Shown here piece by piece: positions 1 to 8,171 of a stretch of 64,000 nt of DNA. Under the pieces are notes generated by a model that saw nothing but the letters and a program-made list of their open reading frames with translations, was not told the origin of the DNA and did no database searches. Made by a program: the position numbers and the translations under genes. Origin of the DNA: an uncultured Pseudomonadota bacterium (GTDB lineage Bacteria > Pseudomonadota > Gammaproteobacteria > Burkholderiales > SG8-39); contig CAIXPL010000030.1 in NCBI GenBank assembly GCA_903921325.1, positions 74,032-138,031 of the forward strand. The letters are read 5' to 3'. Every line of letters starts with the position of its first letter. The first letter of the stretch is position 1.

Positions 1-134
1 GCCATGGCGTCAATTGAGCCGCCCGGCGGGTAGCCGACAATGATCCGGTTCGATGTTTGAGCATGCGTGGCGGCTGCATGGCAGGCAAGGGCGAGGATGG
101 TCAACGCGATGGCGACTACGCGACAAATGGACAC
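1..134 (-). CDS. Bug/TctC-family periplasmic binding protein, N-terminal fragment
   Basis: Only the first ~44 codons lie in the window; the gene runs off the left edge. From a GTG at 134 the reverse strand reads a hydrophobic signal peptide (about residues 4-25, ending near AATHAQ) followed by RIIVGYPPGGSIDAMA, the hallmark first strand and ligand loop of tripartite tricarboxylate/Bug solute receptors. An in-frame stop at 162-164 shows that the start lies downstream of it, and GTG at 134 is the only reasonable start codon. These proteins bind small carboxylates in the periplasm; the substrate cannot be told from this fragment. It diverges from the gene at 355. Confidence 0.8.
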   Translation of the reverse strand, partial: MSICRVVAIALTILALACHAAATHAQTSNRIIVGYPPGGSIDAM

Positions 135-354
135 GGCAAATGGCTCGAAAGTGCGATGACGTCACTGTACTTTACTTCGCTTCGCGCGCAGCGTCGACGG
201 CGGGCAAATACGCGCGGTTCTGCGTGAAATCGCGTTGTCACGATGCGGCATGAAAATGTGCGAACACGTCCCCGGATAAACACCGGTCAGGCGTGGCGGC
301 CTGTGCGCCCCATTCACCATCAGTCATGCCCCCATCTGATCTGGAGACCGTACC

Positions 355-1920
355 GTGAAATTCGGCTTCTGCGCCAATTTGCCTGACCGTTGCGAAAAGG
401 CGGCGAAGAAAGAGAAGATCATGATGATCGGTCCGGAACCGCGCTGTCCGACGTGCGGGGTTGGTCTGATTGAAGTGCCACGAACCTTTGACAGGAGGCG
501 GTTGACCCTGCTCGTGATCGGTTGGTTGGCACTGGCGGCGGTACTCGGCGCGCTCATCGTTGGGCGACCCCATTCAGCTTCTGAAAAGCCCACGGCGGCA
601 GCGGCCGCATCCGAGTACTTATTGCGCCTGTCAGGGTCCAATACGATTGGCGCGGTCCTCGTGCCGCGCCTGGTTGACGCGTGGCTGGTGTCGCTCGGCG
701 CAACCGGGGTCACGCTTGAACAGCGACGCGATGCCGCGGGTGCCCTTATTCCGGAAATGGTTGTCAAGGGAAAGCTGGGTGAGCGCTCTGTCGCGGTGGA
801 AGTGCGCGCGCATGGATCGGCCAATGCCTTCATTCATTTGCTCGATGGCAGCGCCGACATCGGCATGGCGTCGCGTCCGGTCAACGCGAGTGAAAAGGAG
901 AAGCTGCTCAAGGTGATGGGGGACATGAGCAGTCGCAACAGTGAACACGTCATCGGACTGGACGGTATCGCGGTGATTGTCGCACCAGGAAATCCGATCG
1001 ACCGCATCGCCATAGGCGAACTCGCCCGCATCTTTCGTGGCGAGGTGACCGACTGGTCTCAGGTTGGGTCTGGCAATGGTCCCATTCGAGTCTATGCGCG
1101 CGATGCTCAATCAGGTACTTACGATACGTTCAAGGCGCTGGTCATAAAGGAGGGTGCTCTGGTGGCCGACGCCCGCAGATATGAGGACACCGAGCAACTG
1201 GAGTCTGCGGTAGCACAGGATGCTGGTGCGATCGGGTTTGTGGGTTTGCCTTATGTGAAGACTGCCAAGGCATTGCTGGTGTCTGACGGCGTGAACACCA
1301 TCGCTCTGGCACCCACCGTGATCACGGTCAAGAAAGAGGACTACGCACTGTCGCGCCGTCTATATCTGTATACCGCCAGCAATCCAGGTAAATCGGTGAT
1401 TCGCGATTTTGTCAATTTTATTCAAACGAATCGTGGTCAGGATGTGGTGAAGGCGGTCGGCTTCGTCGATCAGATCATCGATGATTTCAACCAGCCGAAG
1501 CGGACTCGAGCGAGCGCGGCCGCGCGCCCGTGTCAGTTGAGTGCTGAGTGGCCTGGTTCGCGCAATGCCTATTGCGATTCAGTGGCAAGCAAGTCCGACA
1601 TGGGCACCACGTTCCGCTTCATCATCGGATCGGACAAGTTGGACAATCGGGCCAACGAGGATGTTCAGCGTTTGCTGCGGGTGATGGCCGAACACCCCGC
1701 TGGACGATTGACCTTGATTGGTTTCTCGGACAATACAGGTAGCTACGCGCGCAACCTGGAGTTGTCCAATGCCCGTGCAATTGCGGTCAAGACGGCATTG
1801 CGCTCAGTAGGCATTGAAGCAGTCGATGCCATCGCGTTTGGTCAGGAACTCCCTGTGGCCGACAATGGCACCAACAGCGGGCGGGAGCGCAATCGGCGAG
1901 TGGAAGTCTGGGTTAATTGA
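355..1920 (+). CDS. PstS-like substrate-binding domain fused to OmpA C-terminal domain
   Basis: A 521-residue protein starting at GTG 355, with GGAG at 343-346 about 8 nt upstream. Order of parts: a short N-terminal segment with four cysteines (C6, C13 and the pair C31/C34 in CPTCG) that could form a zinc ribbon; one membrane helix at about residues 50-70; a phosphate-ABC-type periplasmic binding domain (about 88-385, opening LLRLSGSNTIGAVLVPRL and containing DARSGTYDTF-like DAQSGTYDTF); and a C-terminal OmpA/MotB peptidoglycan-binding domain (about 410-521, ending NRRVEVWVN). The architecture predicts an inner-membrane-anchored periplasmic protein that binds phosphate or a similar anion and the cell wall. 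No pst permease genes are nearby, so sensing or envelope linkage is more likely than import. Function is inferred from domains only. Confidence 0.8.
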   Translation: MKFGFCANLPDRCEKAAKKEKIMMIGPEPRCPTCGVGLIEVPRTFDRRRLTLLVIGWLALAAVLGALIVGRPHSASEKPTAAAAASEYLLRLSGSNTIGAVLVPRLVDAWLVSLGATGVTLEQRRDAAGALIPEMVVKGKLGERSVAVEVRAHGSANAFIHLLDGSADIGMASRPVNASEKEKLLKVMGDMSSRNSEHVIGLDGIAVIVAPGNPIDRIAIGELARIFRGEVTDWSQVGSGNGPIRVYARDAQSGTYDTFKALVIKEGALVADARRYEDTEQLESAVAQDAGAIGFVGLPYVKTAKALLVSDGVNTIALAPTVITVKKEDYALSRRLYLYTASNPGKSVIRDFVNFIQTNRGQDVVKAVGFVDQIIDDFNQPKRTRASAAARPCQLSAEWPGSRNAYCDSVASKSDMGTTFRFIIGSDKLDNRANEDVQRLLRVMAEHPAGRLTLIGFSDNTGSYARNLELSNARAIAVKTALRSVGIEAVDAIAFGQELPVADNGTNSGRERNRRVEVWVN

Positions 1921-2017
1921 GGCGCCCTGAGGCCCCACCGCGATGGCCCGGTTGCCACTGATCGAGGACCGTTCGTCTGACGGGTGCATCCGATCGGGTG
2001 ACGTTTGGTGCAAAAGA

Positions 2018-2074
2018 TTGATCCCGGTTAATGAAACCGGCCCGCGGCGCCGAAATTGATCGCGGTTAACGAAA
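2018..2074. repeat. 19-bp direct repeat pair upstream of oxc
   Basis: TTGATCCCGGTTAATGAAA (2018-2036) and TTGATCGCGGTTAACGAAA (2056-2074) match at 17 of 19 positions and start exactly 38 bp apart. Each carries a GGTTAA core. Two near-identical sites in phase, about 150-200 bp before a metabolic gene, look like binding sites for a transcription regulator; which regulator is unknown. Confidence 0.5.
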
Positions 2075-2175
2075 TTCCACGCTCACCCTCCTAAACTGCG
2101 GCCTCCAAACCGGAACCTGGCGCAGGCAACTAGCCTGTGCAGACTGTCAACGGGTGGCCAGAGTCAGTCCTCGGT

Positions 2176-2203
2176 GGCTGGTTCGAAGCCAGTCGAACCG
2201 GCC
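2176..2203 (+). promoter_or_regulatory. 11-bp stem hairpin in the oxc leader
   Basis: GGCTGGTTCGA (2176-2186) pairs with TCGAACCGGCC (2193-2203) around a 6-nt loop; 10 pairs are perfect and one is G-U. It ends 12 nt before the GAGG of the oxc ribosome binding site and is followed by a run of A, so it is not an ordinary rho-independent terminator. It could control translation or mRNA stability. Confidence 0.45.
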
Positions 2204-2226
2204 AAAAAACAAAGCGAGGGCGCACC

Positions 2227-3966
2227 ATGAGCAATCTGTCCGAATCCACTGAAGTCCGTCCCACCACCGACGGTTTCCATCTCGTACTCGACGCGCTCAA
2301 GCTGAACGGCATTCACACCATCTACGGGCTGCCAGGCATCCCGGTTACCGATCTCACCCGCATGGCGCAGGCCGAGGGAATGCGGATGATTTCCTTTCGC
2401 CATGAACAGAATGCCGGCAACGCAGCGGCGATTGCGGGCTTTATCACCGCAAAGCCGGGTGTCTGTTTGACGGTGTCGGCACCGGGTTTCCTCAACGGTC
2501 TCACCGCGCTCTCCAACGCCACCACGAACTGCTTTCCGATGATTCTTATCTCCGGCTCTTCGGAGCGCGAGATCGTCGATCTGCAGCAGGGCGATTATGA
2601 AGAAATGGACCAACTGGCGATCGCGCGGCCCTTGTGCAAGGCGGCCTACCGCGTATTGCACGCGGAGGACATTGGTGTGGGCATTGCGCGCGCGATACGC
2701 TCGGCGGTGTCGGGCCGACCCGGCGGCGTCTATCTTGACCTGCCGGCCAAATTGTTTGCCCAGACCATGGACGCAGAGGCCGGAAGTGCCTCGCTGATTG
2801 AAGTGGTCGATCCTGCGCCGCGACAGATTCCTGCCCCCGATGCGGTGCAGCGCGCGCTTGGCCTGTTGCGGGGTGCGAAGAAGCCACTCATCGTCCTCGG
2901 CAAGGGTGCGGCCTACGCGCGCGCCGACGAGGCGCTACGCACGCTGGTTGAGAAAACCGGCATTCCCTATTTGCCAATGTCGATGGCCAAGGGCATTTTG
3001 CCTGACACCCATGAGCAATCGGCCGCTGCCGCGCGATCCTTTGTGTTGCCCGAAGCCGACGTGGTGCTGTTGATCGGGGCGCGCCTGAATTGGCTGCTGT
3101 CACATGGCAAGGGCAAGACCTGGGGCGGTGCCAATGCCAAAGCCTGGGGGGGGCAGAAATTCATTCAGATCGATATCTCGCCTACCGAGATGGACAGCAA
3201 TGTGCGCATTGACGCGCCGCTGGTCGGCGATGTCGGCTCGTGTGTGTCCGCGCTGCTCGAAGGCATCGCGGGCCAGTGGCCGCAGCCACCGGCCGAATGG
3301 ATCAATGCGATCGCCGAGCGGCGCAACAAGAACATCGGAAAGATGGCGGAGACCTTGGCCAAGGACCCGCGACCGATGAATTTCCACAGTGCACTCAACG
3401 TCGTGCGCGACATCGTGCGCGACAACCCCGCTGCAATGCTTGTGAACGAAGGGGCCAATGCACTGGACTTCACCCGTTCGATCGTTGACATGTACCAGCC
3501 GCGCAAGCGCCTGGATGTGGGCACCTGGGGCGTGATGGGCATTGGCATGGGCTTTGCCGTGGCCGCCGCTGTAGAGACCGGGCAGCAGGTCATCGCGATC
3601 GAAGGCGACAGTGCCTTTGGGTTCAGTGGCATGGAAGTCGAGACCATCTGCCGCTACGGGTTGCCGGTGTGCATTGTGATTTTCAATAACAACGGTGTTT
3701 ACCGCGGCACCGATCAGAATCTGGGTGGCGGCAGCGATGTGGCGCCCACTGTGTTCGTGAAAGACGCGCGCTATGAAAAGCTGATCGAGGCCTTCGGTGG
3801 CGTCGGCGTGTATGCCACTACACCGGCAGAGTTGCGTACCGGCATGGAACAGGCCATCCGATCACGCAAACCGACTCTGATCAACGCGATCATCGACGAG
3901 ACGGCAGGAACCGAGAGTGGCCGTATTACCGGCTTGAACCCGGCGGCTTCGCTCAAGAAGAAATAG
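2227..3966 (+). CDS. oxc: Oxalyl-CoA decarboxylase
   Basis: A cytoplasmic ThDP- and Mg-dependent enzyme converting oxalyl-CoA to formyl-CoA and CO2. The 579-residue protein matches the Oxalobacter formigenes enzyme closely along its length. Seen here: ThDP-activating glutamate E60 in [13 protein letters not shown]124/E125 in [10 protein letters not shown], equivalent to the active-site Tyr-Glu pair; [18 protein letters not shown]; the cofactor motif from [18 protein letters not shown] to NNNGVYRG; and the ESGRI C-terminal segment. The start is ATG 2227 with GAGG at 2216-2219, although the frame stays open to 2137. The formyl-CoA:oxalate CoA-transferase (frc) usually found beside oxc is absent from the window, so oxalyl-CoA must come from a gene elsewhere. 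It converges with the Rieske gene at 4088. Confidence 0.95.
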   Translation: MSNLSESTEVRPTTDGFHLVLDALKLNGIHTIYGLPGIPVTDLTRMAQAEGMRMISFRHEQNAGNAAAIAGFITAKPGVCLTVSAPGFLNGLTALSNATTNCFPMILISGSSEREIVDLQQGDYEEMDQLAIARPLCKAAYRVLHAEDIGVGIARAIRSAVSGRPGGVYLDLPAKLFAQTMDAEAGSASLIEVVDPAPRQIPAPDAVQRALGLLRGAKKPLIVLGKGAAYARADEALRTLVEKTGIPYLPMSMAKGILPDTHEQSAAAARSFVLPEADVVLLIGARLNWLLSHGKGKTWGGANAKAWGGQKFIQIDISPTEMDSNVRIDAPLVGDVGSCVSALLEGIAGQWPQPPAEWINAIAERRNKNIGKMAETLAKDPRPMNFHSALNVVRDIVRDNPAAMLVNEGANALDFTRSIVDMYQPRKRLDVGTWGVMGIGMGFAVAAAVETGQQVIAIEGDSAFGFSGMEVETICRYGLPVCIVIFNNNGVYRGTDQNLGGGSDVAPTVFVKDARYEKLIEAFGGVGVYATTPAELRTGMEQAIRSRKPTLINAIIDETAGTESGRITGLNPAASLKKK

Positions 3967-3988
3967 TCGCCTACCGCATTCGGGCGCC

Positions 3989-4010
3989 CGCCGGTCGATC
4001 GTGACCGGTG
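3989..4010. terminator. Possible hairpin between convergent genes
   Basis: CCGGTC (3991-3996) pairs with GACCGG (4003-4008) around a 6-nt loop and can be extended by a G-U and a C-G pair. It lies 25-45 bp after the oxc stop. There is no U-tract, so terminator function is only a guess. Confidence 0.3.
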
Positions 4011-4087
4011 CAGTGCCTCGAACAGGGCCGCTTGCGCTGTCATGCAACACAATGCGTAACCGTCCGCGGGCTTGAGCGCACTCCGGG

Positions 4088-5113
4088 TCAGTCGGCCTTG
4101 GCCTCGGCTGCCAGGCGGCGATCCACGATCTGGCGCATCTGCATCCATGCCTTGTCCTGCCCAAGGGCTACGACAGGGCTTGGCCCCAGATCCATATTGA
4201 TCTGCTGTTCCTTGATCATGCCCATGTCTTCCAGGAACGCCTTGGTGACCTGGGCGCGCACGAGGTCAGAGATCCACTTTTGGTCAAGCTTGAAGTTATA
4301 GGCCTGCGCGTAGAAGTAGTGTGCGGTCTTTTCAGTCTCGGGCGTGATCGCGTTGAGGTTCCACATATTGACCCCTTTGCTGCGATCGCCCTCGCGGGCG
4401 CCGCTACCGGCGGGAGCGGAACCTACATCGAGCTTCACAAACGACGGGGCGCCAAAATGGGCGATCTGCCAGCGGTCGACATTCATCCCGTCAGGGAATC
4501 CCCCCATCTGCTGATGGAAGGGAGCCGGCGGCTTGTCCATCAACCAGCGCGCCACCTCAATGCGATCCGAGTTGATCGTCACCTCGAACTCTGAGCGGGC
4601 GAAGGCATCGGTGCCCAGAGTGGTCGGATGCAGAAAAGGCAGGTGGGTGGTATCGAGCAGGTTCTCAACCAGCAACTGGTAGTTCGCCTCGACGTGCAGA
4701 TAGCTGCCGCCAAAGCCCCAGTGCGGATCATCCATCCAGTGAAAGTCTTCGATGAGCGCCGGATCGGCCTTGGCGGGATCACCCAGCCATATCCAGATCC
4801 AGTGATTGCGCTCGACCACCGGATAGGCACACACCCTGGCCCCAGGCGGTACCCGATCCTGGCTGGGTACTTTCACGCACTGGCCGTTGGCCGCGTATTG
4901 CAGCCCATGGTAGGGGCACACCACGTCGTCACCCACCAGTTTGCCCATGGAGAGCGGCGCCTGGCGGTGGCAGCAGCGATCTTCCAGCGCGACGGCTGTT
5001 CCGTCCCCTTTGCGATACAGCAGCACCGGTTCGTTGAGGATGATCCGGCGGCGCATTTCACGTCCGATCTCGTGATCCCATGCAGCGACATACCAGGCGT
5101 TACGAACGAACAT
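4088..5113 (-). CDS. Rieske [2Fe-2S] aromatic ring-hydroxylating oxygenase, VanA-like
   Basis: A 341-residue oxygenase component. The Rieske cluster ligands are C47 and H49 (DRCCHRQAPLSMG) and C66 and H69 (CPYHGLQY). The mononuclear iron site is D154, H157 and H162 in NLLDTTHLPFLHPTTLG. Length and the WYVAAWDHE start are typical of the vanillate demethylase/PobA group, which demethylates or hydroxylates small aromatic acids using a separate flavin/ferredoxin reductase. No reductase gene is nearby. A strong GGAG precedes the ATG at 5113. It lies 21 bp downstream of the NMT1-type binding protein and is probably co-transcribed with it, suggesting that the binding protein captures its substrate or a precursor. 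It is a paralogue of the gene at 39159-40196. Confidence 0.88.
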   Translation of the reverse strand: MFVRNAWYVAAWDHEIGREMRRRIILNEPVLLYRKGDGTAVALEDRCCHRQAPLSMGKLVGDDVVCPYHGLQYAANGQCVKVPSQDRVPPGARVCAYPVVERNHWIWIWLGDPAKADPALIEDFHWMDDPHWGFGGSYLHVEANYQLLVENLLDTTHLPFLHPTTLGTDAFARSEFEVTINSDRIEVARWLMDKPPAPFHQQMGGFPDGMNVDRWQIAHFGAPSFVKLDVGSAPAGSGAREGDRSKGVNMWNLNAITPETEKTAHYFYAQAYNFKLDQKWISDLVRAQVTKAFLEDMGMIKEQQINMDLGPSPVVALGQDKAWMQMRQIVDRRLAAEAKAD

Positions 5114-5134
5114 AGCAGGTCTCCTTCACCAAAT

Positions 5135-6148
5135 TTAGTGCGCAGGCGGTATGCGCTCTGACTTGGGCGGCAAGTAGGCCGAACTGAACAGCGCATCGGC
5201 TGAAGGGCGCACTTTCAATGCAAATGTGCTGACCATGTCATCGATCATCTTATCCAGCACTTCCTTGCGGATGGCACCCAGACCGTCGGCGCGTGCATTG
5301 GGTGTGTCGATTGAATCCATATTGAGATTCATCTTCAAGACTTCGTCGGCCTCGATCAGGGTTGGCGCCACCTGCATGACTTGCTTTACGGCTGTGGCCG
5401 GATCGGCAATAGTGTCCTTCAGGCCGTGATTGTAGGCACGCAAGAACGCAGCCACTGCCTGCGGGTTCTTTTTGGCGAATTCGACGTTCGCAAGAATCAC
5501 GTGACCGTACATCGCCACGCCATGGTCAGCGTACTTCATGATTTTCAAATCTTCAGGCTTGAGCCCAAGCTTGTAGAAGATTGCCGCCTGGGTCGGGTGG
5601 CCGGTGCCGATATCGGCCGTGCCCTGCATCACCGCCGCTTCAACCAGATTGGGGGCCATGTGCATCCAGGTCACATCGTCGACCGCCAGGCCATTGGCTT
5701 TGGCAAACAGCGGCCACAGTCTGAAGATCGGGCTGGTGGTCGGTGCACCCAGGCGCTTGCCTTTGAGGTCGGCCACCGTGTTGACACCGGCTTTGCGTGG
5801 AATCAGCAGCGAGTTCGGGTTCTTTTCGTAGACCAGATACACACCCTCGACGGGTTGCGCGCCGGGATTGTTGCCCATGGTCTCGATCAACACCCCCAGA
5901 TCGGCAAACCCCATGTCATAGCCGGTCGCCACGCGCTGGATGGCAGCACCGGAGCCGGCGCCAGCATCGATGGTCACGTCCAGCCCCTCGGCCTTGAAGT
6001 AGCCGCGGTTCAGTGCCTGGTAGAACGGGGCATGCTGACCTTGCACCACCCAGTCGAGCGCGAAACGAATTTTGGTCGGGGATTGCGCCTGCGCGCTCCC
6101 GATACACATGAGGCCACCGATAACGAGTGTCGACAGATAACGAATCAT
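5135..6148 (-). CDS. NMT1/THI5-type ABC transporter substrate-binding protein
   Basis: A 337-residue protein beginning MIRYLSTLVIGGLMCIGSAQAQ, a clear Sec signal peptide. The mature part has the SsuA/NMT1 pattern: IRFALDWVVQGQHAPFYQAL, GYFKAEGLDVTI, GSGAAIQRVATGYDMGFAD, and KGKRLGAPTTSPIFRLW. Such proteins bind aromatic sulfonates, pyrimidines, taurine, phthalate or riboflavin-like ligands for an ABC importer. The start is ATG 6148, preceded by GGGAG; the frame stays open further upstream to 6355 but the signal peptide fixes the start. No cognate permease or ATPase is adjacent. The Rieske oxygenase starts 21 bp after its stop, so both probably serve one aromatic substrate. Confidence 0.85.
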   Translation of the reverse strand: MIRYLSTLVIGGLMCIGSAQAQSPTKIRFALDWVVQGQHAPFYQALNRGYFKAEGLDVTIDAGAGSGAAIQRVATGYDMGFADLGVLIETMGNNPGAQPVEGVYLVYEKNPNSLLIPRKAGVNTVADLKGKRLGAPTTSPIFRLWPLFAKANGLAVDDVTWMHMAPNLVEAAVMQGTADIGTGHPTQAAIFYKLGLKPEDLKIMKYADHGVAMYGHVILANVEFAKKNPQAVAAFLRAYNHGLKDTIADPATAVKQVMQVAPTLIEADEVLKMNLNMDSIDTPNARADGLGAIRKEVLDKMIDDMVSTFALKVRPSADALFSSAYLPPKSERIPPAH

Positions 6149-6353
6149 GCCCAGGGCTCCCAGTGAAATATCAGGCGATGGATGGTAAGTGGCAAAGTGA
6201 CCATTGGAAAAGCGATCAGCGCGCGTGCAGTGCGCACGATAGCAAACGTCCGATCGGCGCACCCAGGTCAGCATAAATCGCATCGCCAGACCGGTGTGCG
6301 CATGATAGTAATCTAGAATTGTGCTGTGCATTGACCACCCTTGGGAATCCTTC

Positions 6354-7316
6354 ATGTCGAGTGAAACGCCGCCTTCCTGGTATGACTACGTCGCCTTGCC
6401 CGATCGGGCACCATTGCGTTTTCCCAACGGGGCGCGCCTGGCCCTGATTCTGACGATCAACATCGAGTACTGGGAGAAATCCCGTCCCGGGCAGAAAGAG
6501 CCGCTCTTTACCGGCGGACCGATGACCATCCCCCATGCGCTGCCCGGGGATGTCTGGGACAGCACGAACTGGACCTGGCGTGAATACGGTCAGCGCGTGG
6601 GCGTCTGGCGCATGATCGAGCTGTTTGACCGCATGGGTGTGGCCCCCTCTTGCACGGTCAACGGGCTGAGCTTGAGTGAACGTGGCCGGATCATCAGCGC
6701 GGTCAATGAGCGCGGCTGGGAAATCGTGCCGCACAACTGGGCGCAAAACGACATCCTCAGCAATTACGCCTATCACCCGGAGCAGGAACGTGCGGTGATT
6801 GAGCGCACGCTCGATCAGTACCGCACCACGACCGGGCGCGAACCGCGCGCCTGGCTCAGTTCGGCCTTGCGCAGCTCGGTATGGACGCCACTGTTTTTGA
6901 AGGAGATGGGCATCATCGCGCACTGTGATTACCTGAACGATGACCAACCCTACCTGATCCACACCCGCAAGGGGCCACTGGTGTGTGTCCCGTATTCCAA
7001 CGACATCAACGATTTCAATATGTTTGCCCGCGGTGGCATGTCGCCATCGGCGGGGTTGGAGACCCTCAAGGCGTGCTTCGATGCACTCTATGAAGAGGGC
7101 GGGCAGAGCGGCCGGATCATGAACTTCGGGCTTCATCCCCACGTGATCGGGCACGCCTACCGGATCGGTGCCTTGCGCGAATTCCTCGACTATGCGCGTT
7201 CGCATGAGGGGGTGTGGTTCGCCCGACGTGACGAAATTGCGCAGTGGTATCTTGAGCATCATGCCGAGCACATCACGCCGGCCGCTGGCACACCGGATCG
7301 GAGTGGCGCAGAGTGA
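6354..7316 (+). CDS. Polysaccharide deacetylase/PuuE allantoinase-like hydrolase
   Basis: A 320-residue NodB-fold protein of the PuuE-like subgroup. Recognisable pieces are YVALPDRAPLRFPNGARLAL, the LTINIEYWE strand, GVWRMIELFDRMGVAPSCTV, WEIVPHNWAQND, and the late GLHPHVIGHAYRI segment that carries likely metal or catalytic histidines. Relatives hydrolyse N-acyl or cyclic amide bonds, for example allantoin. ATG 6354 is preceded by GGGA; an upstream in-frame GTG at 6321 is a weaker alternative. It overlaps the following SDR gene by 4 nt, so the two are one operon, probably continuing into the amino-acid ABC genes. Specific substrate unknown. Confidence 0.8.
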   Translation: MSSETPPSWYDYVALPDRAPLRFPNGARLALILTINIEYWEKSRPGQKEPLFTGGPMTIPHALPGDVWDSTNWTWREYGQRVGVWRMIELFDRMGVAPSCTVNGLSLSERGRIISAVNERGWEIVPHNWAQNDILSNYAYHPEQERAVIERTLDQYRTTTGREPRAWLSSALRSSVWTPLFLKEMGIIAHCDYLNDDQPYLIHTRKGPLVCVPYSNDINDFNMFARGGMSPSAGLETLKACFDALYEEGGQSGRIMNFGLHPHVIGHAYRIGALREFLDYARSHEGVWFARRDEIAQWYLEHHAEHITPAAGTPDRSGAE

Positions 7317-8071
7317 ACCGACCACTCAGTGGTCGGGTTGCTCTGGTGACCGGGGCTGGTGCCGGCATGGGGCGCGCCCACTGCGAGCTGATGGCCGAAC
7401 GCGGGGCCCATGTCATCGTGCAGGAATTGATTGCCGAACGCGCGCAGGCGGTGGCCGCGGCGATTTGCGCATCCGGGGGCAGCGCCGAGGCGATGCCTGG
7501 CGATGCGGCCGATGTCGGCCTGATGCGGGCGTCGATTCAAGCGGCGCTCGCGCAGCATGGTCACATCGATATTCTGGTGAACAATGCGGGCATCGCGAGC
7601 AGGGTCAAACCGCTTGAGGACATCGACGAGGATTTTTTTGATCGCATGTTGCGGGTCAATCTGAAGGCGGCGTTTTTCTGCACTCAGGCGCTGGTGCCTG
7701 CTATGAAAGCGCAGCGCTGGGGGCGCATCATCAATGTGTCGTCAATGTTTGCCTTTGTCGGCAGCCCGAGCGGTGCGCACTACACCATGGCCAAGGGCGG
7801 CCTGCTTGGCTTCACCCGATCGCTCGCGCGTGAACTGGCACCCTGGAATATCACGGTCAACGCGCTCGCCCCTGGGCTGGTCAAAACCGAAATGACCACC
7901 GAGTCTCTCAAGACCGATGCGGCCTTTGATGCACGCGCCCGTGCGGTGCCGATGGGGCGACTGGCCACGGCACGCGAGGTGGCGGCCAGTGTGGCTTTTC
8001 TTGCCTCTGAGGACGCCGCTCTCATCACCGGTGGGACGCTCAGTCCTAGCGGCGGCGCGGTGTTCATCTAA
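7313..8071 (+). CDS. Short-chain dehydrogenase/reductase (FabG-like)
   Basis: A 252-residue classical SDR. It has the cofactor motif TGAGAGMG (residues 13-20), NNAG (90-93), catalytic S144 in NVSS, and the Y157-x3-K161 pair in HYTMAK. The C-terminal ITGGTLSPSGGAVFI segment is usual for FabG-like oxidoreductases. The GTG start at 7313 overlaps the deacetylase stop in a GTGA, indicating translational coupling. It probably oxidises or reduces a hydroxy/oxo group of the product of the upstream hydrolase; the substrate is not readable from sequence. Confidence 0.88.
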   Translation: MNRPLSGRVALVTGAGAGMGRAHCELMAERGAHVIVQELIAERAQAVAAAICASGGSAEAMPGDAADVGLMRASIQAALAQHGHIDILVNNAGIASRVKPLEDIDEDFFDRMLRVNLKAAFFCTQALVPAMKAQRWGRIINVSSMFAFVGSPSGAHYTMAKGGLLGFTRSLARELAPWNITVNALAPGLVKTEMTTESLKTDAAFDARARAVPMGRLATAREVAASVAFLASEDAALITGGTLSPSGGAVFI

Positions 8072-8171
8072 CATGACCGGACGATCTGGCCTGCCTGGAC
8101 GAATTCACTTGCGGCGCGATTTCCACCGCATACTTGCAACCTCGTACATCAATCGACTCGGGAGTCGCGTT

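Larger units (their letters stand above)
1921..2226. other. Intergenic leader between the OmpA-fusion gene and oxc
   Basis: This 306-bp region has no convincing gene. It holds a pair of 19-bp direct repeats and a strong hairpin just before the oxc ribosome binding site; both are listed separately. A reading frame continues upstream of oxc to a GTG at 2137, but that extension has no family similarity and spans the hairpin, so it is probably leader sequence. Confidence 0.6.

Noticed and set aside
2176-2203. tRNA fragment suggested by GGTTCGA
   Set aside because: No acceptor, D or anticodon arms around it; explained by a simple hairpin.
2137-2226. Upstream in-frame extension of oxc from GTG 2137
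   Set aside because: It spans the hairpin, lacks family similarity, and ATG 2227 has the better ribosome binding site.
4028-4087. Rho-independent terminator with U-tract for oxc
   Set aside because: No hairpin followed by T-run found; only the weak dyad at 3989-4010.
6216-7325. Long reverse-strand reading frame (369 codons) opposite the deacetylase gene
   Set aside because: No family signature, no ribosome binding site; it is a mirror of a GC-rich codon pattern in a well-supported gene.
7917-8171. Upstream extension of the amino-acid binding protein gene
   Set aside because: It would run through the SDR 3' end; the signal peptide and GGGAG fix the start at 8172.
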